A stretch of 64,000 bases of DNA, from assembly GCF_002943525.1 (NCBI RefSeq), contig NZ_CP025394.1, positions 7,331,001 through 7,395,000 on the forward strand, read 5' to 3'. Position numbers and translations under genes: made by a program. A model generated the notes under the pieces. That model did no database searches. It was not told the origin of the DNA and was given only the letters and a program-made list of their open reading frames with translations. Positions within the stretch are counted from its first letter, which is position 1. Every line of letters starts with the position of its first letter. Positions 58,153 to 64,000 of this stretch are shown piece after piece. The stretch comes from Kitasatospora sp. MMS16-BH015. GTDB taxonomy: Bacteria > Actinomycetota > Actinomycetes > Streptomycetales > Streptomycetaceae.

Positions 58153-58590
58153 ATGACCATCGAGGACGCCGCACCTGACGAGAGATCCGAGGGCCCGTCA
58201 CGCCCGCCCGTCGAGGACCAGTGGTTCGACGACGAAGCGGGGCCGGTGGTGCGGCTCTTCTCGATGACCAGGGGCCGGACCAGGCCCACCGACGAGGGGC
58301 TGTTCGACCTCATCTCGCTGATCACCGCAGCTGCCGCCCCGGCCGGGGCGGAGGCGGCTGCGCCGGATCTCGACCCCGAGCACCAGGCCATCCTGGCGCT
58401 CTGCCGGGACGAGCCACTGAGCGTGGCCGAGCTCGGCTCCTACACCGACCTGCCGGTGAGCGTGGTGCGGGTGCTCCTCGGCGACCTGCACGAGGCCGAG
58501 CTGATCCACGTGACCCGACCCGTTCCGTTCGCCGGGCACCCGGACGAGCGCCTGCTCCGAGACGTGATCAATGGCCTCCGTGCTCTCTGA
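58153..58590 (+). CDS. cvnC: Conservon DUF742 protein
   Basis: A 145-residue DUF742 protein with a winged-helix-like C-terminus. GPVVRLFSMTRGRTRP (about 30-45) is the family motif, and AILALCRDEPLSVAELGSYTDLPVSVVRVLLGDL (about 79-112) a helix-turn-helix-like block. The domain probably binds partner proteins; DNA binding is unproven. Its 3' end overlaps cvnD by 20 bases, and it follows cvnB by 24 bases. Confidence 0.93.
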   Translation: MTIEDAAPDERSEGPSRPPVEDQWFDDEAGPVVRLFSMTRGRTRPTDEGLFDLISLITAAAAPAGAEAAAPDLDPEHQAILALCRDEPLSVAELGSYTDLPVSVVRVLLGDLHEAELIHVTRPVPFAGHPDERLLRDVINGLRAL

Positions 58591-59161
58591 ATCCTCCTCC
58601 TCCCCGTGGAACGTGCGGGCGCTCAAGATCCTGGTGGCCGGCGGCTTCGGGGTGGGCAAGACCACCCTGGTGAGCGCGGTGAGCGAGATCCGCCCGCTCC
58701 GGACGGAGGAGCAGCTGAGCGAGCTGGGCCGCCCGGTGGACGACACCACCGGGGTGGAGACCAAGCGCACCACCACGGTGGCGATGGACTTCGGCCGGAT
58801 CGACCTCAAGGCGGACCTGGCGCTCTACCTGTTCGGCACGCCGGGCCAGGACCGGTTCTGGTTCGTCTGGGACGAGCTGGCCCAGGGGGCGCTCGGGGCG
58901 GTGGTGCTGGCCGACACCCGGCGGCTGGCCGACTGCTTCCCCTCGGTGGACTTCTTCGAGCAGCGCGGCATCCCCTTCCTGGTGGGGGTCAACTGCTTCG
59001 AGGGCACCGAGGTGTACGCGCCGGACGACGTCCGGGCCGCGCTCGACCTCGACCCGGCGGTGCCGGTGCTGCTCTGCGACGCGCGCCGCCGGGAGGACGG
59101 CAAGGAGCTCCTGATCCGTCTGGTCGAGCACGCGGCGATGTCCGGCTCCGCCCGGAGGTGA
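58571..59161 (+). CDS. cvnD: Conservon small GTPase
   Basis: A 196-residue Ras-like GTPase. The P-loop GGFGVGKTT is at 24-32, switch II LFGTPGQDRF at about 90-99. The base-recognition segment reads GVNCFEG, where the usual NKxD is only partly conserved (as in other CvnD proteins). CvnD cycles between GTP and GDP states to switch the conservon output. The last codons come from one of two 23-bp tandem copies. Confidence 0.92.
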   Translation: MASVLSESSSSPWNVRALKILVAGGFGVGKTTLVSAVSEIRPLRTEEQLSELGRPVDDTTGVETKRTTTVAMDFGRIDLKADLALYLFGTPGQDRFWFVWDELAQGALGAVVLADTRRLADCFPSVDFFEQRGIPFLVGVNCFEGTEVYAPDDVRAALDLDPAVPVLLCDARRREDGKELLIRLVEHAAMSGSARR

Positions 59162-59185
59162 GGTCGGGCTCCGCCCGGAGGCGAG
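59140..59185. repeat. Two 23-bp tandem copies at the cvnD 3' end
   Basis: The copies at 59140-59162 and 59163-59185 differ at two positions. The first carries the cvnD stop codon; the second lies just beyond it. Confidence 0.8.
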
Positions 59186-59496
59186 ACCGTCCGGTTTCAC
59201 ACGAATGTGACGCGTTCTTCGCACTGTTTCGCGAACTCGTGCGACCTGACGACACACGGGGGTGCCTTCATCTGGTTGAATGGCGGCATGAATCACGTCG
59301 AGGACAGCGCCCGGGGTCGGTACGACCTCGAGCCGTTCTGGCCGTCCCGACAGCCGCACCTCTTTGACCAGACGTGTCCGGGTTTGCCCGGCGCGTCCCG
59401 GTTCGCCGCCCGCTGACCTCGGTTCAGCCCCTGCGGTACGCCTGGTTCGACGCGCAGACGACGCCCACCACCGTCCTCGCGCGAAAGAGCTGCATC
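59162..59496. other. Intergenic region between cvnD and a winged-helix gene
   Basis: A stretch of 335 bases with a possible 42-codon gene (59288-59416) and the dyad TCACA-cgaa-TGTGA at 59197-59210. No terminator is seen after cvnD beyond the 23-bp repeat. Confidence 0.6.
59288..59416 (+). CDS. Possible 42-residue small protein
   Basis: Starts ATG 59288 and reads MNHVEDSARGRYDLEPFWPS, then RQPHLFDQTCPGLPG, ending 59416. The acidic and aromatic composition and GC-rich third positions look like real coding. The ribosome site is weak (GGCGGC). The fragment DLEPFWPSRQ seems protein-like but I cannot name it. It precedes the winged-helix gene by 80 bases. Confidence 0.4.
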   Translation: MNHVEDSARGRYDLEPFWPSRQPHLFDQTCPGLPGASRFAAR

Positions 59497-60279
59497 ATGT
59501 CCTCCAGCACGGCCACCCTTCCCCTGCCCGCCGCGACCCCGCACCTGCGCGCCGTCCGGTCCACCACTCCGATCGCCGAGCGCCGCTACCCCGCTGCCTC
59601 GCCCTACGCGACCCCGGTCGCCCCACAGCACCCGGCGCCGATCCCGCCGCAGTACGGCACCGTGCCGCAGGTGCTGCCCCAGCCCGCCGTCCAGCCCGCT
59701 CCGGCGGCCCTGGTCGAGGGCCTTCCGGCCGGCGCCACCGTCGTCGCCGCGCTGCCCCAATCCGCCATCCCGCAGGGCCTGTTGGCCCAGTACGGGGCCC
59801 AGTTCGGCGAGGCGGCGGCCGCCGCCCAGCCGTTGGTGGGCTACCTGGTGCTCGTCCCGGCCGAGCCCGCCCAGCGCCCGGCCGGCCACTCGCACCCGGG
59901 CGTCGGCCACCCGCAGCCCGCCGCCCACCAGTCCGGCGCCCAGGCCCAACCCACCGCCGCCGCGCCCCAGTCGGCCGGCAAGCCGGACCGGGGCCGGGGC
60001 ATCGCGGTCGACACCGAGCGCCGCAACGCCTGGGTGGACGGCCGTCAACTCGAGCTGACCTACCTGGAGTTCGAACTCCTCGCGCACCTCACCGAGCACC
60101 CCCAGCGGGTGCACACCCGTGACCAGTTGGTCTCCGCCGTCTGGGGCTACGGCCACGTCGGCGACGGGCGCACGGTGGACGTGCACGTGGCCCGGCTGCG
60201 CCGCAAGCTCGGTGCCGCGTACCGGGACTCGATCGTCACGGTGCGCCGGGTCGGCTACAAGTACACCCCGGTGAGCTGA
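59497..60279 (+). CDS. OmpR/PhoB-type winged-helix DNA-binding protein without receiver domain
   Basis: A 260-residue regulator. The C-terminal 90 residues are a winged helix: ELTYLEFELLAHLTEHPQRVHTRDQLVSAVWGYGHVGDGRTVDVHVARLRRKLG matches OmpR/PhoB effector domains over positions about 180-240. The receiver domain is replaced by a Pro/Ala/His-rich region, so phosphorylation control is absent. An N-terminal LVEGLPAGATVVAALPQ block of unknown fold may receive a signal. The ATG at 59497 is used. Two hairpins follow the gene. It could be a stand-alone regulator for a neighbouring operon or the conservon. Confidence 0.85.
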   Translation: MSSSTATLPLPAATPHLRAVRSTTPIAERRYPAASPYATPVAPQHPAPIPPQYGTVPQVLPQPAVQPAPAALVEGLPAGATVVAALPQSAIPQGLLAQYGAQFGEAAAAAQPLVGYLVLVPAEPAQRPAGHSHPGVGHPQPAAHQSGAQAQPTAAAPQSAGKPDRGRGIAVDTERRNAWVDGRQLELTYLEFELLAHLTEHPQRVHTRDQLVSAVWGYGHVGDGRTVDVHVARLRRKLGAAYRDSIVTVRRVGYKYTPVS

Positions 60280-60296
60280 CGCTCCGTCACATTCCG

Positions 60297-60354
60297 GGGT
60301 CTCTCTTACGGATCACGCCGGGCGGGCGGCCGACGTGATCCGTAAGAGAGACCC
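60297..60354. terminator. Strong hairpin terminator, perfect 21-bp arms
   Basis: GGGTCTCTCTTACGGATCAC plus G (60297-60317) pairs exactly with 60334-60354 around a 16-base loop. It lies 17 bases after the winged-helix stop. A half copy is found at 47631-47661. Confidence 0.9.
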
Positions 60355-60385
60355 AAGGGGGTGCCCGCCTGGCGGGCACCCCCTT
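60355..60385. terminator. Second hairpin, perfect 15-bp arms
   Basis: AAGGGGGTGCCCGCC (60355-60369) pairs with 60371-60385 across one base. It directly abuts the first hairpin, and the pair should give very strong termination. Confidence 0.88.
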
Positions 60386-60400
60386 CGTCATGCCTGCGGA

Positions 60401-60436
60401 ATATTCGCTCGAACCTTATGGTTCGATAACGAATAT
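60401..60436. promoter_or_regulatory. A/T-rich inverted repeat upstream of the cupin operon
   Basis: ATATTCG (60401-60407) and CGAATAT (60430-60436) flank CGAACC-ttat-GGTTCG. Two nested dyads of low GC content in this genome suggest an operator, or a structured leader, for the following operon. Confidence 0.45.
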
Positions 60437-60597
60437 GTGCGGGCCGGCAGTCCGATCGCCGGCAAACCAGCCATTCCTGATGGCGCAGAATCGTATGCTG
60501 ACAGAATCCCGGCCCGCCGTTGCCCGGCGTGATGATCGCATGCCAAGCTCCCGGTGACCTGATGGGCGGGCTTGTCCCGCGGGCTCTGGAGGGTTCT

Positions 60598-61086
60598 GTG
60601 ACGGCAGGGTTGAACGGCCTGTTACCGCTGGTGCGACGTGATGGTGAAGGGGTCTCCCGGCTCTGGGGGAGAGGCTCGCTGGTCACCACCAAGCTCTCCG
60701 CGAAGGAGACCGCCGGCACGTTGGGGATCTCGCACTTCGAGGCGATCGAGGGCGAGCGCGCACCGCGCCACCTGCACAATCTCGAGGACGAGATCTTCAT
60801 CGTCGAGGGCGGCCAGGTGCGCCTGACCGTGGGCGAGGAGACCGAGACGCTCTCGGGCTCGGGGTTGGTCTTCCTGCCGAGAGGCGTGCCGCACTCGTAC
60901 GTGGTGGAGAGCCCCAAGGCGAGGTTCTACGTGATCACCACCCCGGGTGGATTCGAACGTTTCTTCTCCGAGGCCGGTTATCCCACGGACCTGGGGAACG
61001 CCGCGCCCGTCGGCGACCGCTGGTCGGTCGACCGCACCCAGGAGTTCGCCCACAATCTCGGGCTCGACCTGATCTGGGGCGTCTGA
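60598..61086 (+). CDS. Cupin-domain protein (quercetinase-like), with a TTA codon
   Basis: A 162-residue single cupin barrel. The metal motif 1 is H-x-H-x3-E with His58, His60 and Glu64 (PRHLHNLEDE), and motif 2 has His99 in RGVPHSYV. Such proteins bind Mn, Fe, Ni or Zn and may be dioxygenases or isomerases. GTG at 60598 has GGAGGG four bases upstream. Codon 9 is TTA (60622-60624), read by the tRNA of bldA in Streptomyces, so translation may wait for late growth. It precedes a berberine-bridge-type oxidase and an exporter by 77 bases and may form an operon with them. Confidence 0.88.
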   Translation: MTAGLNGLLPLVRRDGEGVSRLWGRGSLVTTKLSAKETAGTLGISHFEAIEGERAPRHLHNLEDEIFIVEGGQVRLTVGEETETLSGSGLVFLPRGVPHSYVVESPKARFYVITTPGGFERFFSEAGYPTDLGNAAPVGDRWSVDRTQEFAHNLGLDLIWGV

Positions 61087-61110
61087 TCGCCCGTCGGTGT
61101 CCAACATTCG

Positions 61111-61144
61111 GATCTTCACAGGATCTCGGTCGAGATCTTCACAG
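61111..61144. repeat. Direct and inverted repeats in the leader of the FAD oxidase gene
   Basis: GATCTTCACAG occurs at 61111-61121 and 61134-61144, and between them GATCTC-ggtc-GAGATC forms a 6-bp dyad. These lie 20-53 bases before the start at 61164. Confidence 0.65.
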
Positions 61145-61163
61145 AAAAGGAATGTGAGTTCAG

Positions 61164-62918
61164 GTGAAAAGGCGCAGTGTGCTGCTCGGCACCACGGCGG
61201 CGATAGCCGCCACCGCGGTGGAGTCCGTCCCCGGCACCGCCTCCGCGGCCCCGGCCGGGTCGGCCCCCGCGGTCTCTCCCGCCGACATCGCCGCCCCAGG
61301 CCCGGACGCCGTGACCGTCCGGGCCGGTGACCCGCGCTACGGCGACCTGACGGTGGGAAACAACGCCCGCTGGACGGCCAGGCCGGATGCCGTCCGCCTG
61401 GTCCGCACCACCGCGCAGGTGGTCAAGGCCGTCCAGGAGGCGGTCGACGCCGGCAAGCGGATCTCCGTGCGCAGTGGCGGCCACTGCTATGCGGACTTCG
61501 TCTTCAACCCCGAGGTGAAGGTGGTCATCGACACCTCCCTGCTCGACACCGTCGGCTACGACGAGAGATTCCAGGCCTTCGAGGTCGGCGCCGGCTCGAC
61601 CCTGCTGCACGTCTACGACTCGCTGTTCAAGGGCTGGGGCGTCGCCATCCCGGGCGGCATGTGCTACTCGGTGGGCGCCGGCGGCCACATCAGCGGCGGC
61701 GGCTACGGCATGCTCTCCCGCCGGCACGGCCTCACCGTCGACCACCTGTACGCCGTCGAGGTGGTCGTGGTGGACGCGAACGGGCGGGCGCGCAGCGTGA
61801 TCGCCACCCGCGAGGCGGCCGACCCCAACCGCGACCTCTGGTGGGCCACCACCGGTGGCGGTGGCGGCAACTTCGGCGTCATCACCCGGTACTGGTTCCG
61901 CAGCCCGGGCGCCACCGGCACCGACCCGGCCGGCCAGCTGATCAAGCCGCCGGCCGAGGTGCTGGTGAGCGCGATCGCGCTGCCCTGGAGCGAGCTGGAC
62001 AAGGACGCGTTCACCTCGCTGGTGCTCAACTTCGGTGACTGGCACACGAAGAACGGCGACCCGAACTCGCCGGCCGCCTCGCTGTGCAGCTTCCTGATGA
62101 TGAACCACCAGTCCAACGGCTCGATCGGCCTGCTCACCCAGATCGACGCCGGGGTGCCCGGCGCCGACCAGGTGCTGGCCGACTTCCTGGCCTACGTCAC
62201 CGCGGGCCTGCCCTCCTCCGCCGCCAAGCCCGCCACCGGGCCGATCGGCGAACTCGGCCCGATGCCGCACCTGTTCACGCCCCAGCGGCTGCCCTGGCTG
62301 ACCTCGGTGAAGCTGCTCGGCACCAGCAACCCGACGCTGACCAGCCCCACCCTGCGCGGCCACCACAAGTCCGCGTACCTGCGCCGCAATCTCAGCGCGG
62401 CCCAGGCGGCCACCCTGTACCGGCAGTTGACCCGCACCGACCACGTCAACCCGGCCTCGATGGTCGTGCTGCTCTCCTACGGCGGCAAGATCAACACGGT
62501 CGGCTCGGCCGACACCGCCTCGGCGCAGCGCGATTCGGTCTACAAGGGCCTGTTCCAGAGCTTCTGGGCCGACTCGGCAGGCGACGCGGAGAACATCGAC
62601 TGGGTGCGCTCGGTCTACGGCGAGGTCTTCGCCGACACCGGCGGCTACCCGGTGCCCGGGCCGGCGGCCGACGGCTGCTACATCAACTACCCGGACGCCG
62701 ACATCACCGACGCGAAGGTGAACACCACCGGCGTGCCCTGGTACACCCTGTACTACAAGGGCAACTACCCGCGCCTGCAGAAGATCAAGGCGGCCTACGA
62801 CCCCCGCGACACCTTCCGCCACTCGCAGTCGATCAGGCTCCCGGCCGGCACGCCCACGGTGAAGCCCACCGTCAAGCCCACGCCCAAGCCCTCGACCAGT
62901 CCCGGAGGTACACCGTGA
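61164..62918 (+). CDS. Secreted berberine-bridge-enzyme-type FAD oxidase
   Basis: A 584-residue flavoprotein. A signal peptide with MKRRSVLLG, a possible Tat motif (R-R-x-V-L-L), precedes cleavage after about residue 28. The FAD-binding fold holds SGGHCY with His107 and GGMCYSVGAGGH with Cys167, the two residues that covalently bind FAD in BBE-like oxidases. Homologues oxidise sugars, alkaloids or antibiotic intermediates with O2 and release H2O2. The GTG at 61164 has AAGGA 11 bases upstream. The C-terminus is a Thr-Val-Lys-Pro repeat tail. It overlaps the exporter gene by GTGA (62915-62918). Confidence 0.9.
   Translation: MKRRSVLLGTTAAIAATAVESVPGTASAAPAGSAPAVSPADIAAPGPDAVTVRAGDPRYGDLTVGNNARWTARPDAVRLVRTTAQVVKAVQEAVDAGKRISVRSGGHCYADFVFNPEVKVVIDTSLLDTVGYDERFQAFEVGAGSTLLHVYDSLFKGWGVAIPGGMCYSVGAGGHISGGGYGMLSRRHGLTVDHLYAVEVVVVDANGRARSVIATREAADPNRDLWWATTGGGGGNFGVITRYWFRSPGATGTDPAGQLIKPPAEVLVSAIALPWSELDKDAFTSLVLNFGDWHTKNGDPNSPAASLCSFLMMNHQSNGSIGLLTQIDAGVPGADQVLADFLAYVTAGLPSSAAKPATGPIGELGPMPHLFTPQRLPWLTSVKLLGTSNPTLTSPTLRGHHKSAYLRRNLSAAQAATLYRQLTRTDHVNPASMVVLLSYGGKINTVGSADTASAQRDSVYKGLFQSFWADSAGDAENIDWVRSVYGEVFADTGGYPVPGPAADGCYINYPDADITDAKVNTTGVPWYTLYYKGNYPRLQKIKAAYDPRDTFRHSQSIRLPAGTPTVKPTVKPTPKPSTSPGGTP
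62853..62888. repeat. Three 12-bp tandem repeats at the FAD oxidase 3' end
   Basis: CCCACGGTGAAG, CCCACCGTCAAG and CCCACGCCCAAG encode PTVK, PTVK and PTPK near the C-terminus. Confidence 0.85.
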
Positions 62919-64000
62919 CCAAGACCCCGGTGGCGGATCCCGCCCCCGCCCGCCCGGACGCCGCCGCGTCCGGGCGGGGCCGGGCCCCCGCCTTCGCGCT
63001 GCTCGCCACGGTGCAGTTCACGCTGATCCTCGCGATGAGCGTGCTCAATGTGGTGATGCCGGCGATCGAGGGCGAATTCGGCCTCTCCCGGGCCTCGTTG
63101 GCGCTGCTCGGTGCCTCGTACGCGATGTCCTTCAGCGGCCTGCTGCTGCTCGGCGGCCGGCTGGCCGACCTGTACGGCGCGCGCCGCACGCTGCTCCAGG
63201 GCACCGCCGTGTTCGGTGCCGCCTCGCTGGCGGCGGCGCTCGCCCCCGGGCTCTGGACGCTGCTGGCCGCCCGGTTCGTCCAGGGGGCCGGTGCGGCGCT
63301 CGCGGTGCCCGCGGCGATGGCCCTGGTCAGCGTGGTGCATCCCGAACCCGACCGGCACGCACGGGCGATGGCCTTCTGGGGCGGCCTGGCCGCCTCCGGC
63401 GGCACCGCCGGCATGGTGATCTCCGGGATCGTCGCCTCCTGGGATTCCTGGCGGCTGGCCTTCGCGCTGCCGATCGCGGTGGCCGCCGTCACCCTGGCCA
63501 CGGCCGGCCGGCTGCTGCCCGCCGGGCCCGCCCCGCGCGGCGGCGGGCGGCTGGACGTCTGGGGCGCCGTGCTGGTCACCGCCGGTATCGCGGCGCTCAG
63601 TTACGGTCTGGTGGAGGCCCCGGACCAGGGCTGGACGGCCCCCGCGCCGCTGGTCACCATCATCGGCGGCCTGGTGCTGCTGATCGCCTTCGGGCTGGTC
63701 GAGGCCCGGGTGCCGCAGCCGCTGCTGCCGCTCTCCTTCCTCGCCTCGCCGCGCCGGGCGGTGGCGCTGGTGGCCGTCTTCCTCGGCTCGGCCGGCATCA
63801 CCACCATCTTCTTCATGCTCGCGCTCTACTTCCAACAGGTGCGCGGGTACTCGGCCTTGGAGACCTCGGCGGTGTTCGTCCCGTTCGGCCTCACCCTGGT
63901 GCTGGTCGGCGGCCTCGGGGCCGGCCCGCTGATCGGCAGGTTCGGCCCGCGCCCGGTGCTGGTCGGCGGCCTGGCGGCGGCGGCGGTCGGGCTCGCGGTG
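62915..64000 (+). CDS. DHA2-family MFS exporter, partial
   Basis: The gene runs off the right edge; about 362 residues are seen. At least ten hydrophobic helices are visible. The A-motif is GGRLADLYGARRTLLQG near 75-91, and the antiporter C-motif-like segment GLAASGGTAGMVISGI near 155-170. DHA2 transporters (14 helices) usually export drugs or metabolites using protons. The GTG overlaps the stop of the oxidase gene, and GGAGG lies six bases upstream. It probably removes the product of the oxidase or protects against it. Confidence 0.9.
   Translation, partial: MTKTPVADPAPARPDAAASGRGRAPAFALLATVQFTLILAMSVLNVVMPAIEGEFGLSRASLALLGASYAMSFSGLLLLGGRLADLYGARRTLLQGTAVFGAASLAAALAPGLWTLLAARFVQGAGAALAVPAAMALVSVVHPEPDRHARAMAFWGGLAASGGTAGMVISGIVASWDSWRLAFALPIAVAAVTLATAGRLLPAGPAPRGGGRLDVWGAVLVTAGIAALSYGLVEAPDQGWTAPAPLVTIIGGLVLLIAFGLVEARVPQPLLPLSFLASPRRAVALVAVFLGSAGITTIFFMLALYFQQVRGYSALETSAVFVPFGLTLVLVGGLGAGPLIGRFGPRPVLVGGLAAAAVGLAV

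Larger units (their letters stand above)
60280..60597. other. Region of hairpins and dyads before the cupin gene
   Basis: This 318-base gap holds the two back-to-back terminator hairpins (60297-60385) and an A/T-rich imperfect inverted repeat (60401-60436). TATGCT at 60494 could be a -10 without a clear -35. GGAGGG at 60588 is the cupin ribosome site. No additional gene is convincing. Confidence 0.7.

Noticed and set aside
59197..59210. TCACA-cgaa-TGTGA as a CRP site.
   Set aside because: CRP sites have TGTGA-N6-TCACA. Here the half-sites face the other way and the spacing is four. It may still be a dyad for another protein.

Overview
This window is very GC-rich actinomycete chromosome, almost certainly from Streptomycetaceae (Streptomyces, Kitasatospora or a close relative). 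The evidence is the extreme third-position GC, many GTG/TTG starts, frequent ATGA/GTGA stop-start overlaps, an intact conservon (cvnABCD), an iron box of the DmdR/IdeR type, several DUF6230/DUF6114 membrane proteins, SigE-family ECF sigma factor, and many secreted hydrolases. The genus cannot be fixed from the sequence alone. I see no rRNA, tRNA, CRISPR array, complete insertion sequence or prophage. The first and last genes run off the window.

Layout. 1-3390: a ferric-siderophore ABC importer (two FecCD permeases and an ATPase, leftward) diverging from a FhuF-like ferric reductase, with an iron box in each promoter. 3497-6850: DUF2278 protein, a GNAT acetyltransferase, a frameshifted MFS exporter and a hypothetical protein. 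6847-11206: a MerR regulator diverging from a tightly overlapping operon of Baeyer-Villiger-type monooxygenase, alpha/beta hydrolase and short-chain dehydrogenase, which together look like a ketone-to-ester-to-alcohol route. 11266-16941: an unknown protein, a NarK-type transporter, an SDR, an ABC exporter and a PlsC acyltransferase. 17180-21196: an ECF sigma factor with a probable membrane partner, and a two-domain glycosyltransferase/CDP-glycerol transferase for wall teichoic acid-like polymers.

21197-28161 is the most accessory part. It holds a possible 25-residue peptide gene, a YjbQ-family protein, a LodA/LodB quinoprotein amino-acid oxidase pair with an overlapping 71-residue C-x2-C protein, remnants of two deleted genes, a secreted mono-ADP-ribosyltransferase, and a methyltransferase. 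28193-32934 is a six-gene operon of exported paralogues (DUF6230-like) alternating with DUF6114 membrane proteins, diverging from a TetR regulator. 33076-41806 holds a signal peptidase, a GlxA-type regulator, an oxidoreductase/acetyltransferase pair, an MFS/LysR divergent pair, a P-loop kinase, a decayed SDR and a nucleotidyltransferase-like protein. 41834-46388 is sbcD-sbcC, with an unusual 47-codon repeat-built reading frame inserted between them. 46623-54029 has a hypothetical protein, a NUDIX protein, a secreted SGNH lipase, a chitinase-deacetylase pair and a fatty acyl-CoA ligase. 54491-59161 is the conservon, followed by a winged-helix regulator. 60598-64000 is a cupin, a secreted berberine-bridge-type oxidase and a DHA2 exporter. 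The cupin carries a TTA codon, which suggests bldA-dependent, development-linked expression.

Two themes recur. First, short tandem repeats (12-27 bp) sit at the 3' ends or junctions of many genes (acetyltransferase, TetR, GlxA, sbcD/sbcC, cvnD, berberine-bridge enzyme), with longer ones inside cvnA. Second, large perfect inverted repeats lie between genes, and one of them (47631 and 60297) is dispersed. The strongest candidates for new biology are the LodAB plus C-x2-C trio, the secreted ADP-ribosyltransferase with an unusual catalytic motif, the DUF6230/DUF6114 export operon, and the repeat-built linker ORF inside sbcDC.
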